Source of the DNA: JAJKIV01 sp036274195
GTDB lineage: Bacteria; Gemmatimonadota; Gemmatimonadetes; Gemmatimonadales; Gemmatimonadaceae
DNA length: 64,000 nucleotides
Direction: 5' to 3'
Assembly: GCA_036274195.1 (NCBI GenBank)
Contig: DASUGD010000159.1
Coordinates: forward strand, 1-64,000
The notes beneath the pieces were generated by a model. It did no database searches and was not told the DNA's origin. It saw nothing but the letters and a program-made list of their open reading frames with translations. Each line of letters starts with the position of its first letter. The stretch's first letter is position 1. The position numbers were made by a program, and so were the translations under genes. Shown piece after piece: positions 33,740-43,016 of the stretch.

Positions 33740-34847
33740 GCTCGCGCTTCACCTGTCGCTGGTCGTTGATCACGTGGTAGAACTCATCGATGTAGTCCAT
33801 CGCGCGGCGCCGGTAGCCATCATCCAGCGGAAGCCGAGCGTACAGCGCCTTGATGTCCTGCCGGTGCTCGTTATACTTGGCGAGAATCGGGGCCAGGTCG
33901 TTGGGCGTTAGGCACGGCCCGCGGAACAACCGGTCCTGAACGGTCGGAATCCCGAGCCGCGGATCCGGCTTCGCATATCGCGCGAAGACCAGGCCGGACC
34001 AATCGAAGTCGTACGGGACGGGCACGTAGCGATCGCCCGTCAGCACGAGCCGGATGTTGTGGAGTGAGTACAGCGACCAGTCCGTGTTGCCGAGGTAGTA
34101 GGCGAACACGCTGATCGTCGCCGTCTGTTGCGGGTCCATGTCCGCGAAGGTTCCGCCGCGAACAGTGAAGATCCGGCCACCGTTCCGCTTCGCCATGTCG
34201 CTCTCGTCCTCGATGAGCAACCCGTACTTCGTCGGCGCGTCCTTTTCGTCACCCGTCTGCACGTAGGTCACCTTCGCCAGCCGGGCCTTGAAGCTCCAGT
34301 CCGTCAGCATGTTCAGCGTCTCGTACGCCGCATACTCGCGCACGGGAATCTCCGCATAATCCTTGTCGCGCTGGTTGCAGTGCGTGCCGAGCTTGAGGGA
34401 TTTCTGACCGGCGAATGGCGTCCCCTTCTTCCCGCTGTCCGAGAAGATGAGCCGGATCGGCGGGAAGTTGCAGACGTCGGAGCGCAGGCGAAAATGGCCG
34501 CGCGGCGCGATCTCGATCGGGATCACCACCGGGGTGCCTGACGAGTCCTTCACCGTCAGCGTCGCCTTGTGTGACTTGACGTTCAGCGTGTCGCGGCTCT
34601 TGAACGTCGCCTTGAAGTCCGCCGTCAGCGTGAGCTCGAGCGGCTCGTCCGACCCGAACAGGCGCTCGGTCCTCCGCGCCGCAGCGTCCTTCTCTTCGGC
34701 CGTCACCGGCGCGGTCTTGTCCTTCTTCACCTTCTGCTGCTTGCCGTCGCCGCCAGTCTTCTCTCCCTTCGGCACGGGATCCTGCGCGAACGACACGGCG
34801 CTCAGGCAGGTGAGCGCTACGAACGTCAGCAATTTCGGATATCGCAT
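33705..34847 (-). CDS. secreted protein, distant CotH-like
   Basis: A 380-residue protein with a signal peptide (LLTFVALTCLSAVSFAQ) and a Lys/Ala-rich linker. The middle recalls CotH-type folds: APRGHFRLR, KSLKLGTHC and YAAYETLNMLTD, then KYGLLIEDESDMAKR and DYDFDWSGLV. This similarity is weak. It is next to and upstream-oriented with a DUF4956 membrane protein, which in other genomes is often beside CotH genes. Possible surface or polyphosphate-related role; not certain. It overlaps the 3' end of the convergent glycosyltransferase gene. Confidence 0.6.
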   Translation of the reverse strand: MRYPKLLTFVALTCLSAVSFAQDPVPKGEKTGGDGKQQKVKKDKTAPVTAEEKDAAARRTERLFGSDEPLELTLTADFKATFKSRDTLNVKSHKATLTVKDSSGTPVVIPIEIAPRGHFRLRSDVCNFPPIRLIFSDSGKKGTPFAGQKSLKLGTHCNQRDKDYAEIPVREYAAYETLNMLTDWSFKARLAKVTYVQTGDEKDAPTKYGLLIEDESDMAKRNGGRIFTVRGGTFADMDPQQTATISVFAYYLGNTDWSLYSLHNIRLVLTGDRYVPVPYDFDWSGLVFARYAKPDPRLGIPTVQDRLFRGPCLTPNDLAPILAKYNEHRQDIKALYARLPLDDGYRRRAMDYIDEFYHVINDQRQVKRELIETCVGRATS

Positions 34848-34871
34848 TGGATTCTCCTCGCAGGACGGCGA

Positions 34872-35942
34872 CTACTCTTCTTCCATCTCCACGACTTCGA
34901 CACCGACCACGTAGGGCGCGCCCTTCTCGCGCACCGCTTCTGCAATGCTCTGCCGGCTGTAGCCCTTCCGCAGCCGAAGGTCGTACTCGACCGATGTTCC
35001 GATCTCGTTGGTCGAAGCCCCGCGATAGCGCCATCGCTTCGCTTCGGTTTCCAGCAGCGGGTCGATCGCCGCGCGGAGTGATACCGGATCGGTCGTGAGA
35101 ATCCGGATCATCGCATCGAACCGCTGGCCCGAACCCGCGCTCTCTCCCGTCATGTCCGCTCGCCGCTTCCGTAGCCGGTCCTCCAGCGCGTCGAGCTGCG
35201 CCGGGGCAAGCGCTTCAAGCACCTCGTGGTCGAGCCGCGCCACGAACTGCGATGTGCGGTTGGCGATCTGCAGCGCTCGTTCGAGCTGGCGCTTCGCGCG
35301 GACGCCTTCGAGCGACGGCGGCATCCGCGCGAAGTCGGTCGTCCAGAGAATGAGCACGGCGGCATTGAACAGCACCGACAGCACGACCGCGTACGCGAGC
35401 TGCACGCCGCACGCGAGGCCGAGCGCGGTCGAGAGAAAGATGAACACCGCGTCCTTGCTGTCCTCGAGGTTCGTCCGGAACCGCACGGCAGCAACGATGC
35501 CCGCGAGGCTGAACGCGAGCGCCACGCTGTTCTTCACCAGCACCACCACACCCGCGACTACGACGGGCATGAGCACGAGCGCCTGAACGTCCGACGCGCG
35601 GTATCCCTTCCGCTGTCGCGTGTGCATGTAGACCCACGCAACGGGCAGCGCGAGCAGAAACGCCGTCGATACCGCGATCACGATCAAAATGAGCGGCTCG
35701 GCGGACGGCGCGGCGACGTTTGCGAACGGCCCTCCACTCGTGTCGACCTTGAGGCCCGCCGGCGTACCGTCGCGAAACCCGATGAGCGGCGCCAGCACCG
35801 TAACGATTTGCGCGTGGAGATCCGCCGGCATGATCGCCCATGCTGCTGACAGGAGCGCGCCGAGGCCCGCGTAGTACAGAACGACGCGCGCAACGAGATT
35901 GTGCGCCAAGCCCTGCAACCGTCCACGGCCGTTATCGGGCAT
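34872..35942 (-). CDS. DUF4956 membrane protein
   Basis: A 356-residue protein with about five membrane helices in the N-terminal two thirds and a soluble helical C-terminal part (about 225-356). The membrane core RFRTNLEDSKDAVFIFLSTALGLACG is the hallmark of DUF4956 (PF16316), often found beside VTC-like polyphosphate polymerase and CotH genes. It lies 24 bp upstream of the CotH-like gene on the same strand. No catalytic residues are known. ATG at 35942, divergent from the methyltransferase gene. Confidence 0.82.
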   Translation of the reverse strand: MPDNGRGRLQGLAHNLVARVVLYYAGLGALLSAAWAIMPADLHAQIVTVLAPLIGFRDGTPAGLKVDTSGGPFANVAAPSAEPLILIVIAVSTAFLLALPVAWVYMHTRQRKGYRASDVQALVLMPVVVAGVVVLVKNSVALAFSLAGIVAAVRFRTNLEDSKDAVFIFLSTALGLACGVQLAYAVVLSVLFNAAVLILWTTDFARMPPSLEGVRAKRQLERALQIANRTSQFVARLDHEVLEALAPAQLDALEDRLRKRRADMTGESAGSGQRFDAMIRILTTDPVSLRAAIDPLLETEAKRWRYRGASTNEIGTSVEYDLRLRKGYSRQSIAEAVREKGAPYVVGVEVVEMEEE

Positions 35943-36139
35943 CTATAGGCTCTCAGTACGTGAGGACGCGCAGCGTCAGGCCAGACGCAGCGGCCACGTC
36001 GACAGGGATCGAGAAGACCAGGGATTCTCGCAGTTGCAGCGGTACGATCATAATGCGTTGCGGCTTCCCTGGCGACATTTGGCTGCGTGCGCGTTGAAGC
36101 GATGGCAGTCGTCGGCATGCCACCGCGCATTCTGCGCGC

Positions 36140-39100
36140 GTGCCGACCCTCCGCGCCGCCGCCGTTCTTCTCGCCGCCGCCACCGACATCGCTTCCCTCG
36201 GCGCCATCGCCACCGCGGTCGGGTGCATCGGTCCGCCGGGACCTCTCGACGCCACGGCGCGAACGACCCTGGGCCTTCCGGACGACTGTCAGGACGCTTG
36301 GGTTGCGCGGGGCCCGGGAACGCTCCGCGCGCTGCTCCTGGACATCGGCGGAAACCGGCCGATGCGTGAGGTCGTCACGAACCTGGCCCGCCGCTTGACC
36401 ACGCGCGCGCCGCATTTGCTCTGGCTCGCGATCGCCTGCCGGAAAACCACGACCGAGGTCGCGATAGCCGCCTGGTCACCCGGGCAATCGGGACCCAGGG
36501 TGAGCGCGCTGGTCGTCGACCGCACGCACGTCGTGGACAGCGATGCCGAGACACTCTGCGCGCTCTCGGCAGCCTTGGAGTCGGTTGACCTGCTGACGCA
36601 CACACGCTGGGTGACCATCCTCGGCCGTGAGGCCGTGACCCGACGGTTCTACCGCACGCTCGAGCACCTCGTCGGCGCCCTCGCCACTGAAGCTCGCGGG
36701 AACGCGCCGCCCGCCGCTCGCCGAGACATCGCGCTGCTCTATGCGTCGCGTCTGCTCTTTCTCTCCTTTCTCGAGGCCAAGGAATGGCTCGATGGCGACC
36801 GGTCATTTCTCGCGCGCCACTACGATGGCTGCCTGAGCGGGCGCGGTGGCTTTCAGCGGCGAGTGTTGGTGCCGTTGTTCTTCGGCACACTCAATACGCC
36901 CATCCGATCCCGCGCGCCGACCGCCCGCGCGCTTGGCCGCATTCCGTTTCTCAACGGAGGTCTCTTCTCCCGATCCCCGCTCGAGCGCACGTACGCCACG
37001 CTCGAGTTTCGCGACGAAGAGCTGGGCCTCTTTCTCGCGGAGCTGCTGGGCCGATATCGCTTCACCGCCCGGGAAGAGAGCGCGGACTGGTCCGAGGCGG
37101 CGGTCGATCCCGAGATGCTTGGCCGCGCGTTCGAGTCGATGATGGCGTCGCACGAACGGCGGAATACCGGCGCGTTCTTCACGCCACACGAGCTGGTCGC
37201 CCGCGTAACCGACGAGGCATTGACACACGCCGTCGGCCAGTCGCCTGACGACCTCGTGGCGGCAGCGGCCCGACCTCACGCCGGTGTCCGGTGGAGGGAG
37301 CTCGAGACCATACGCGAAAGGCTCGACCGGCTTCGGTTGCTCGACCCGGCGTGCGGGTCAGGAGCATTTCTGGTCCACGCGCTCGAGCAGGTCGCGCGGC
37401 TCCTGGAAGTCCTCGGCGATGCGCGCCCGGTCGCCGAGCGGCGTCGCTCGGTACTGACACGTTCGATCTTCGGCGTCGACCTGAACCCCACGGCCGTCTG
37501 GCTTTGCCAGCTGCGCCTCTGGCTGAGCGTTGTCATCGATAGTCCCGCGCGTGACCCGGGACAGGTCCCGCCGCTGCCTAACCTGGACCGCAACATTCGG
37601 ATCGGTGACGCACTCGCTATCGACGGCATGGTCCACTCGCGAATCGCCGGGGTGGCGTCGATCGCACGACTGCGCGCGCGTTATGCACGAGCCGTGGGCG
37701 CTCGCAAGAAGACCCTCGCACGCGCACTCGATCTCGCCGAACGCACTGCCGCGATCGGGTTGCTCGATCGTCGCATCGCGGCCATCGACGGTGCGCGGCG
37801 CGACATCGTCGTCGCAGCACGCGGGCGCGATCTCTTCGGCGAGCGATCGTCGGTTTCCAGTGCAGCTCGCACCGCCCTGTCCGAGCTTCGCGACGAGCGT
37901 CGCGCGGCTCGTGCCCGCCGTCGGGCGCTCGTAGCAGGCGCCGCCCTTCCCTTCTCCTTTGCCACGCATTTCGCCGATGTCGCCGGCGCGGGCGGGTTCG
38001 ATGTCATCGTGGGAAACCCTCCGTGGGTCCGCGTGCACCGGATTCCGCGCGATGCGCGCTCGGCGCTTCGCCGAGGCTTTCTCACGTATCGCGGCGCCGC
38101 CTGGCGTACCGGAGCCGCTGCGTCGCGCGCCGGCGTGGGCTTCGCGGCGCAGGTCGACCTCGCAGCGCTGTTCATCGAGCGATCGCTCGCGCTCGCGACG
38201 CCAACGGGGATCGTCGCGCTGCTCGTTCCGGCAAAGCTGTGGCGATCGCTCGCCGGTGGCGGTGTTCGCAACCTGCTACTGGGCGACCACGAGCTCCTGT
38301 CTCTGGAAGACTGGTCCAACGCACCAGCGCTTTTCGACGCCGCCGTCTACCCATCGCTGGTCGTCGCCCGGCGGGGAAAGCGCTCGCCACCCGAGTCGCT
38401 TCCAGACATGAAAGTGACGGTGCATGCCCAGAGGATCGCCGCAACGTGGGGCATGCATGCGAGCGAGCTCTCGCTCGACGCGTCGCCTGGCGCGCCATGG
38501 CTCCTCCTGCCACCGGTCGCGCGCCGCGCTTTCGATGCCCTTCGCGCTGTTGGGACGCCGCTCGCTGCTTCGCGGTTCGGCCCACCGCTGCTCGGAGTCA
38601 AGTGCGGGTGTAACCGAGCGTTCATCGTCCGGCAACGAGGCGAGGGCTACCTCGCGGACACCGGAAACCGGGTCGAGCTCGAACCCGAGCTGCTCCGGCC
38701 TTTGATCCGCGGTGAGCACGTGACCCGGTGGCGCATCGAGGGAAACGGCGACCGCCTGATCTGGACGCATGGTCCCGGTGGGCGGCCGCTCGATCGCCTG
38801 CCGCCGCGCGCCGAGCGGTGGCTGCGCGGTTGGCGGCGGCGACTGGTCGCCCGATCGGACGCACGCCACGCCGCGCGCTGGTGGACGCTGTTTCGGACCG
38901 AGGCCGCGACGCCTGACGATGCGCGAGTCGTCTGGGCCGACTTTGGTCGCGCGCCAACCGCGGCGCTCCTCGAGCCCGGTGACTGCGCGGTTCCGCTCAA
39001 CACGTGCTACGTCGTCCGCTGCGCGGATCGGGGTGACGCCATAGCGCTCGTGACGCTCCTGAACTCACCGCTCGCGGCGGCCTGGTTGGCTGCGCTCGCT

Positions 39101-39322
39101 GAGCCCGCGCGAGGTGGATACCGCCGCTTCCTCGGTTGGACCGTATCGCTGCTCCCGCTTCCGAGCCCGTGGAATCGTGCGCGCCAACACCTCATCGCCG
39201 TCGGCGAACGCGCCCTGCTCGGCAGGCCGCCGAGTGACGCCGATCTGCTCGAGGCGACAGTCCTCGCGTACGGCCTTCGCCTTTCCGCCGTGAATGCCCT
39301 GCTCGACTGGAACATCCGATGA
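36140..39322 (+). CDS. adenine-specific DNA methyltransferase (Eco57I/PglX-like)
   Basis: A 1060-residue protein. The N-terminal about 280 residues are helical, with RRDIALLYASRLLFLSFLEAKEWLDGD and IPFLNGGLF, typical of large type IIG/BREX-class methylases. Then GAFFTPHELVARV (about 345), motif I DPACGSG at 402-408, VDLNPTAVWLCQLRLW, and the catalytic N6-adenine motif NPPW at 626-629. The C-terminal about 350 residues look like a target-recognition domain. I see no PD-(D/E)XK nuclease motif. GTG at 36140 is the earliest in-frame start that fits. The stop overlaps the start of the helicase gene (ATGA). It would methylate adenine in DNA; partner-dependent defence is likely. Confidence 0.88.
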   Translation: MPTLRAAAVLLAAATDIASLGAIATAVGCIGPPGPLDATARTTLGLPDDCQDAWVARGPGTLRALLLDIGGNRPMREVVTNLARRLTTRAPHLLWLAIACRKTTTEVAIAAWSPGQSGPRVSALVVDRTHVVDSDAETLCALSAALESVDLLTHTRWVTILGREAVTRRFYRTLEHLVGALATEARGNAPPAARRDIALLYASRLLFLSFLEAKEWLDGDRSFLARHYDGCLSGRGGFQRRVLVPLFFGTLNTPIRSRAPTARALGRIPFLNGGLFSRSPLERTYATLEFRDEELGLFLAELLGRYRFTAREESADWSEAAVDPEMLGRAFESMMASHERRNTGAFFTPHELVARVTDEALTHAVGQSPDDLVAAAARPHAGVRWRELETIRERLDRLRLLDPACGSGAFLVHALEQVARLLEVLGDARPVAERRRSVLTRSIFGVDLNPTAVWLCQLRLWLSVVIDSPARDPGQVPPLPNLDRNIRIGDALAIDGMVHSRIAGVASIARLRARYARAVGARKKTLARALDLAERTAAIGLLDRRIAAIDGARRDIVVAARGRDLFGERSSVSSAARTALSELRDERRAARARRRALVAGAALPFSFATHFADVAGAGGFDVIVGNPPWVRVHRIPRDARSALRRGFLTYRGAAWRTGAAASRAGVGFAAQVDLAALFIERSLALATPTGIVALLVPAKLWRSLAGGGVRNLLLGDHELLSLEDWSNAPALFDAAVYPSLVVARRGKRSPPESLPDMKVTVHAQRIAATWGMHASELSLDASPGAPWLLLPPVARRAFDALRAVGTPLAASRFGPPLLGVKCGCNRAFIVRQRGEGYLADTGNRVELEPELLRPLIRGEHVTRWRIEGNGDRLIWTHGPGGRPLDRLPPRAERWLRGWRRRLVARSDARHAARWWTLFRTEAATPDDARVVWADFGRAPTAALLEPGDCAVPLNTCYVVRCADRGDAIALVTLLNSPLAAAWLAALAEPARGGYRRFLGWTVSLLPLPSPWNRARQHLIAVGERALLGRPPSDADLLEATVLAYGLRLSAVNALLDWNIR

Positions 39323-41595
39323 CCCCTTACCGCTGGGCCGCCCTCGACGTCGTTCGTGCGCACATTGCCGCTCACCATGGCCACGATCTTCCCGCCGACG
39401 CGCGGCTTGGGGATATCGTGCTCCGCGACCATCAGCGAGACGCGGCAGCGCGTCTCCGTCAGGGAATCGATCGCTTTGGCGGCGCCCTTCTCGCCGACGA
39501 GGTCGGACTCGGAAAGACTTACACGGCGCTCGCTGCAATGCGTCGCGAGAAAACGCTGTTGATCGTGGCCCCCGCGGCTCTCGTGGCGATGTGGCGAGAT
39601 GCGCTCGACCGGTCACGGGTGCGCGCAGAGATCATCTCCTTCGAGACGCTGAGCCGGCGTGCCCCCGCGCGGGAAGCCACGTGGGACGCGGTCATCATCG
39701 ACGAGGCACACCACGCACGGAACCCGACGACTCGGCGTTATGCGCACCTGGCTTCGCTCACCCGGGCCTCGCGCGTGCTCCTGCTTTCCGCAACACCGGT
39801 ACACAACACGACTCGCGATCTCGGCGCGGTGCTCGCGCTTTTCCTCGGCTCGCGAGCCGAGCACCTGACCGCGGCGGAAATCGCAGCCTGCGTGGTGCGC
39901 CGGACGCGCGCTGACGTGCGCGGCTTGAATCTTCCCGGGCGCGCTTCCCCGGTGTGGTGCGACGTCGAGGGGTCGCCGAACGTCCTCCAGGCGCTGCTCG
40001 ACGTTCCACCGCCCTGCCAGCCGCGCGACGGCGGCGACGCGGGCGCGCTGGTGACGCTGTCGCTCATGAGAGCATGGGCGTCCAGCGAAGCCGCGTTACG
40101 CGCCGCGCTTCGTCGCAGAGTGTCCCGTGCGGAGTCCCTGGCGCACGCGCTCGAGGCGGGGCGTCATTTGAGTCGCGCGGAGCTGCGAGCGTGGGTCGTG
40201 GGCGATGACGCGACGCAGCTCGCATTCCCCGAGCTGCTGAGCGACGCGATGAGCGACGACGCGACCATGTTGCTGCAATCGGCTCGCGCTCACGCGGTTG
40301 GCGCGCGTCGCGCCCTGGGCGTGCTCTCGTCGACGGACGGCGCGATGGACGAGCAACGGTGCCGCATCCTGCGTGACATCCGATCGCGACACCCGGGCGA
40401 GCGCATCGTCGTGTTCTCCCAGTACGCCGACACGGTGCGCGAGGTCTTCGCACGGCTTCGCTCCGACGGCGGTGTGGCCTCGGTGACGGCCAACGGCGCC
40501 CTCGTGGCGGGCGGGCCACTCACACGGTCGCAGGTGCTCGGCAGGTTTGCGCCGGTCGCGTCGTCCGGCCGTGTACCCTCCCGAGCCGAGGCGATCGAGA
40601 TGCTGATCGCCACGGATCTTCTGAGCGAGGGGCTCAATCTGCAGGACGCCGCAGTGGTCGTTCACCTCGACCTTCCCTGGACGACCGCACGCCTGACGCA
40701 GCGCCTTGGCCGTATCTGGCGGATCGGATCGCAGCACGCGCGCGTGCACGAGTACGCGATCGCACCGCCGGCGGCGGCCGATCAACTTCTCCGCATCGTG
40801 CAGGTGCTGACGCGTAAGGCGGGCGCTGCGTGGTCGGCCATAGGCGAACCGTTTCTGCCGCTTCTGGAGAGCCGTGCGCAATCCAGTGCCGCACGCACGC
40901 CGCTCGATCGCGTGCAAGCCGCCGAAGCACTCCACACGCTGATCCGTTCCTGGTCGGATTCCACCGTCGAGCGTGGCCCGTCTATGGCCGCGAGCAATGG
41001 AGAGTCTCGCGCGGATACCACGATCGTGGTTGCGGGCGCCCGTGCGGCGATGGACGGCTGGATCGCGGCCGTCGAGATGGGCGGCCAGCGGCGGCTCGTG
41101 GCAGCGCGCACGGCCGGCCAAGCGACGACCGATCCCGAATGCGTCCTCGAGGTCGCGCGCGCCGCCGGCGGCCCCGAATGCCCGACGGCGCCGGCGCGCG
41201 TCGAACGCGTGATTCGGGAGCTCGACGCCTATCTGAACACAGCACGCGCGGCGGCGGACGCCGGGGTGGCGGGCGTCGGGTCGCGCACACGCGCGATCGC
41301 CTCTTCACGGATCGCGGCACTTGCCGCCGCCGTCCCCCCTCACCGACGGCCGGCGGTCAGCCAGCTCGCGGTTGCCGCCCGGAGGTCGGTAGCCGCCTCG
41401 CGATCTGCCGGCGCCGAGCGCTTGCTCGCCGCGATCGTCGCTCCAGGCGTTGGTAACGAGGGAGCCGATGCCGCGGAGGCCTGGCTGGAACGGGTGATCG
41501 AGGTGACCGAGTCGCTCGCGCCTAACGCTGATTCCGAGCCCAATGGCTTCCGCGTGAGCGCGCTGATCGTGCTCGTGCAGGACCAGCGTGCTTAG
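39319..41595 (+). CDS. SNF2-family helicase-like ATPase, DrmD/HepA-like
   Basis: A 758-residue superfamily 2 ATPase. Motif I ADEVGLGKT at 59-67, Ia LLIVAPAALV, II DEAH at 128-131, III LLSATP at 155-160, a 190-residue insert, then IV VVFSQYADTVREV (about 365), V TDLLSEGLNLQDA and VI QRLGRIWRIGSQ (about 460). Residues about 500-758 form an uncharacterised helical C-terminal region. These proteins translocate on double-stranded DNA. The start is fixed by an ATGA overlap with the methyltransferase stop, so the two act together; in DISARM a SNF2-like DrmD pairs with a methylase. Confidence 0.88.
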   Translation: MTPYRWAALDVVRAHIAAHHGHDLPADARLGDIVLRDHQRDAAARLRQGIDRFGGALLADEVGLGKTYTALAAMRREKTLLIVAPAALVAMWRDALDRSRVRAEIISFETLSRRAPAREATWDAVIIDEAHHARNPTTRRYAHLASLTRASRVLLLSATPVHNTTRDLGAVLALFLGSRAEHLTAAEIAACVVRRTRADVRGLNLPGRASPVWCDVEGSPNVLQALLDVPPPCQPRDGGDAGALVTLSLMRAWASSEAALRAALRRRVSRAESLAHALEAGRHLSRAELRAWVVGDDATQLAFPELLSDAMSDDATMLLQSARAHAVGARRALGVLSSTDGAMDEQRCRILRDIRSRHPGERIVVFSQYADTVREVFARLRSDGGVASVTANGALVAGGPLTRSQVLGRFAPVASSGRVPSRAEAIEMLIATDLLSEGLNLQDAAVVVHLDLPWTTARLTQRLGRIWRIGSQHARVHEYAIAPPAAADQLLRIVQVLTRKAGAAWSAIGEPFLPLLESRAQSSAARTPLDRVQAAEALHTLIRSWSDSTVERGPSMAASNGESRADTTIVVAGARAAMDGWIAAVEMGGQRRLVAARTAGQATTDPECVLEVARAAGGPECPTAPARVERVIRELDAYLNTARAAADAGVAGVGSRTRAIASSRIAALAAAVPPHRRPAVSQLAVAARRSVAASRSAGAERLLAAIVAPGVGNEGADAAEAWLERVIEVTESLAPNADSEPNGFRVSALIVLVQDQRA

Positions 41596-41674
41596 TCGTG
41601 CATTCCCAGCGAGGTTGGACCGACTCACCAACGCGCGGTCCTGCCAACGGGTTTTCACCGAGTAGCATTCATGC

Positions 41675-42340
41675 ATGACTCTGCCCGCAGTTCTGTTCGA
41701 CCTGGACGGCACGTTGATCGACAGCATCGAGCTGATCCTGAGCGCCGCGCGACACGCCTTCCAGGAGTGGCGCGTGCGGCCCACCGATGAGGAATGGGTG
41801 CGTGGGATCGGTACACCTCTCGTTCAGCAGCTCCGCGCGTACGCCGACAACGACGACGAAGTGGCGACGCTCCTCGAGCGCTACCGCCGATACCAGCACG
41901 AGCATCACGACCGGCTGACGCGCTGCTACGACGACGTGCCTGAGGTCATCGCGAACCTCGCCGAGCGGGGCCATCAGCTAGCCGTGGTGACGAGCAAGGC
42001 CTCGCCCATCGCTCACCAGAGCCTCGGGTTCGTTGGGCTCGACCAATTTTTCCCCGTCGTGGTCGGCTACGACGACACCCCTCGCCACAAGCCGGACCCC
42101 GAGCCGGTGCGCGTCGCGCTGAGCCGGCTGGGTGTTTCGGCGGACAACGCCGTGTTCGTGGGGGACTCGCCGCACGACGTCTTCGCCGGCAACGCGGCCG
42201 ACGTCATGACCATAGCCGCGCTTTGGGGCCCTTTCGACCGTGAAACTCTCGCGGCCGCCCGGCCGGATCATTTCATTGATTGCATGGCGGATTTGCCCGG
42301 CATCCTGGACCGCTCGTTCGGCCGCGCGTGGCGGGCTTGA
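41675..42340 (+). CDS. HAD-family phosphatase, phosphoglycolate phosphatase-like
   Basis: A 221-residue haloacid dehalogenase phosphatase. Motif I LFDLDGTLIDS, motif II VVTSKAS, the KPDPEPV segment with catalytic lysine and motif IV FVGDSPHDVFAG are complete, with a helical cap between. The closest pattern is phosphoglycolate phosphatase or PpaX pyrophosphatase. It hydrolyses small phosphates; the substrate is not decided. ATG at 41675. It sits alone between the helicase gene and the sigma factor gene. Confidence 0.9.
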   Translation: MTLPAVLFDLDGTLIDSIELILSAARHAFQEWRVRPTDEEWVRGIGTPLVQQLRAYADNDDEVATLLERYRRYQHEHHDRLTRCYDDVPEVIANLAERGHQLAVVTSKASPIAHQSLGFVGLDQFFPVVVGYDDTPRHKPDPEPVRVALSRLGVSADNAVFVGDSPHDVFAGNAADVMTIAALWGPFDRETLAAARPDHFIDCMADLPGILDRSFGRAWRA

Positions 42341-42446
42341 AAGCTCGCGTCACGACCCCGGCTGCGGGTCGCGCAGGCGGTTCTCTTCAAACCATTTGGG
42401 CCATCTCGGTATCTGACCCACCGAGCAACCGAGGATCGGCCGGCGA

Positions 42447-43016
42447 ATGACGGTGGCGACAGTCGACAATCCAACCCTCACCACCAGCCGACCCGACGCC
42501 GACGACGTCGCGCTCGCCGCGAACGGCGACCGCCTGGCGTTCGAGCGCGTCTACCGAACACACGTCAATCGCGTGTTCGCAGTCTGCGCGCGCATGGTGG
42601 CCGACCGGTCGTTGGCGGAGGAGCTCACGCAGGACGTGTTCGTGCGGGCATGGTCGAAGCTCTCGCTGTACCGCGGTGAAAGCGCGTTCACGACCTGGCT
42701 GCACAGGTTGACCGTCAACGTCGTGCTCAATGCACGGAAGAGCGAGGGCCGTAACCGCTCGCGGTTTGGCTCCGAGCCCGACGAGGTCGATAGCCTCCCG
42801 CACGCGCGAGCGAGCGGGTGGACGCCCGGGATGGCGCTCGACCTCGACGACGCGATCGCAGGACTTCCGCCGGGCGCTCGGCAGGTGTTCGTGCTCCACG
42901 ACGTCGAGGGATACAAGCACGAGGAGATCGCGGAGATGCTCGGCATCACCGCGGGTGGAAGCAAGGCGCAGCTGCATCGCGCGCGGCTGCTGTTGCGGGA
43001 GGCACTGAACCGATGA
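42447..43016 (+). CDS. ECF-type RNA polymerase sigma factor
   Basis: A 189-residue sigma-70 family factor of the ECF class with sigma region 2 (FERVYRTHVNRVFAVCARMV, QDVFVRAW, FTTWLHRLTVNVVLNARK) and region 4 (LPPGARQVFVLHDVEGYKHEEIAEMLGI). It directs RNA polymerase to stress or envelope promoters. The stop overlaps the anti-sigma start (ATGA), so their ratio is fixed by coupling. It lacks regions 1 and 3. ATG at 42447. Confidence 0.93.
   Translation: MTVATVDNPTLTTSRPDADDVALAANGDRLAFERVYRTHVNRVFAVCARMVADRSLAEELTQDVFVRAWSKLSLYRGESAFTTWLHRLTVNVVLNARKSEGRNRSRFGSEPDEVDSLPHARASGWTPGMALDLDDAIAGLPPGARQVFVLHDVEGYKHEEIAEMLGITAGGSKAQLHRARLLLREALNR

Noticed and set aside
36140..41595. A full DISARM or BREX locus
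   Set aside because: No DrmA, DrmB, DrmC, PglZ, BrxC, BrxL or phospholipase D gene is present on either side, so the full systems are not claimed.
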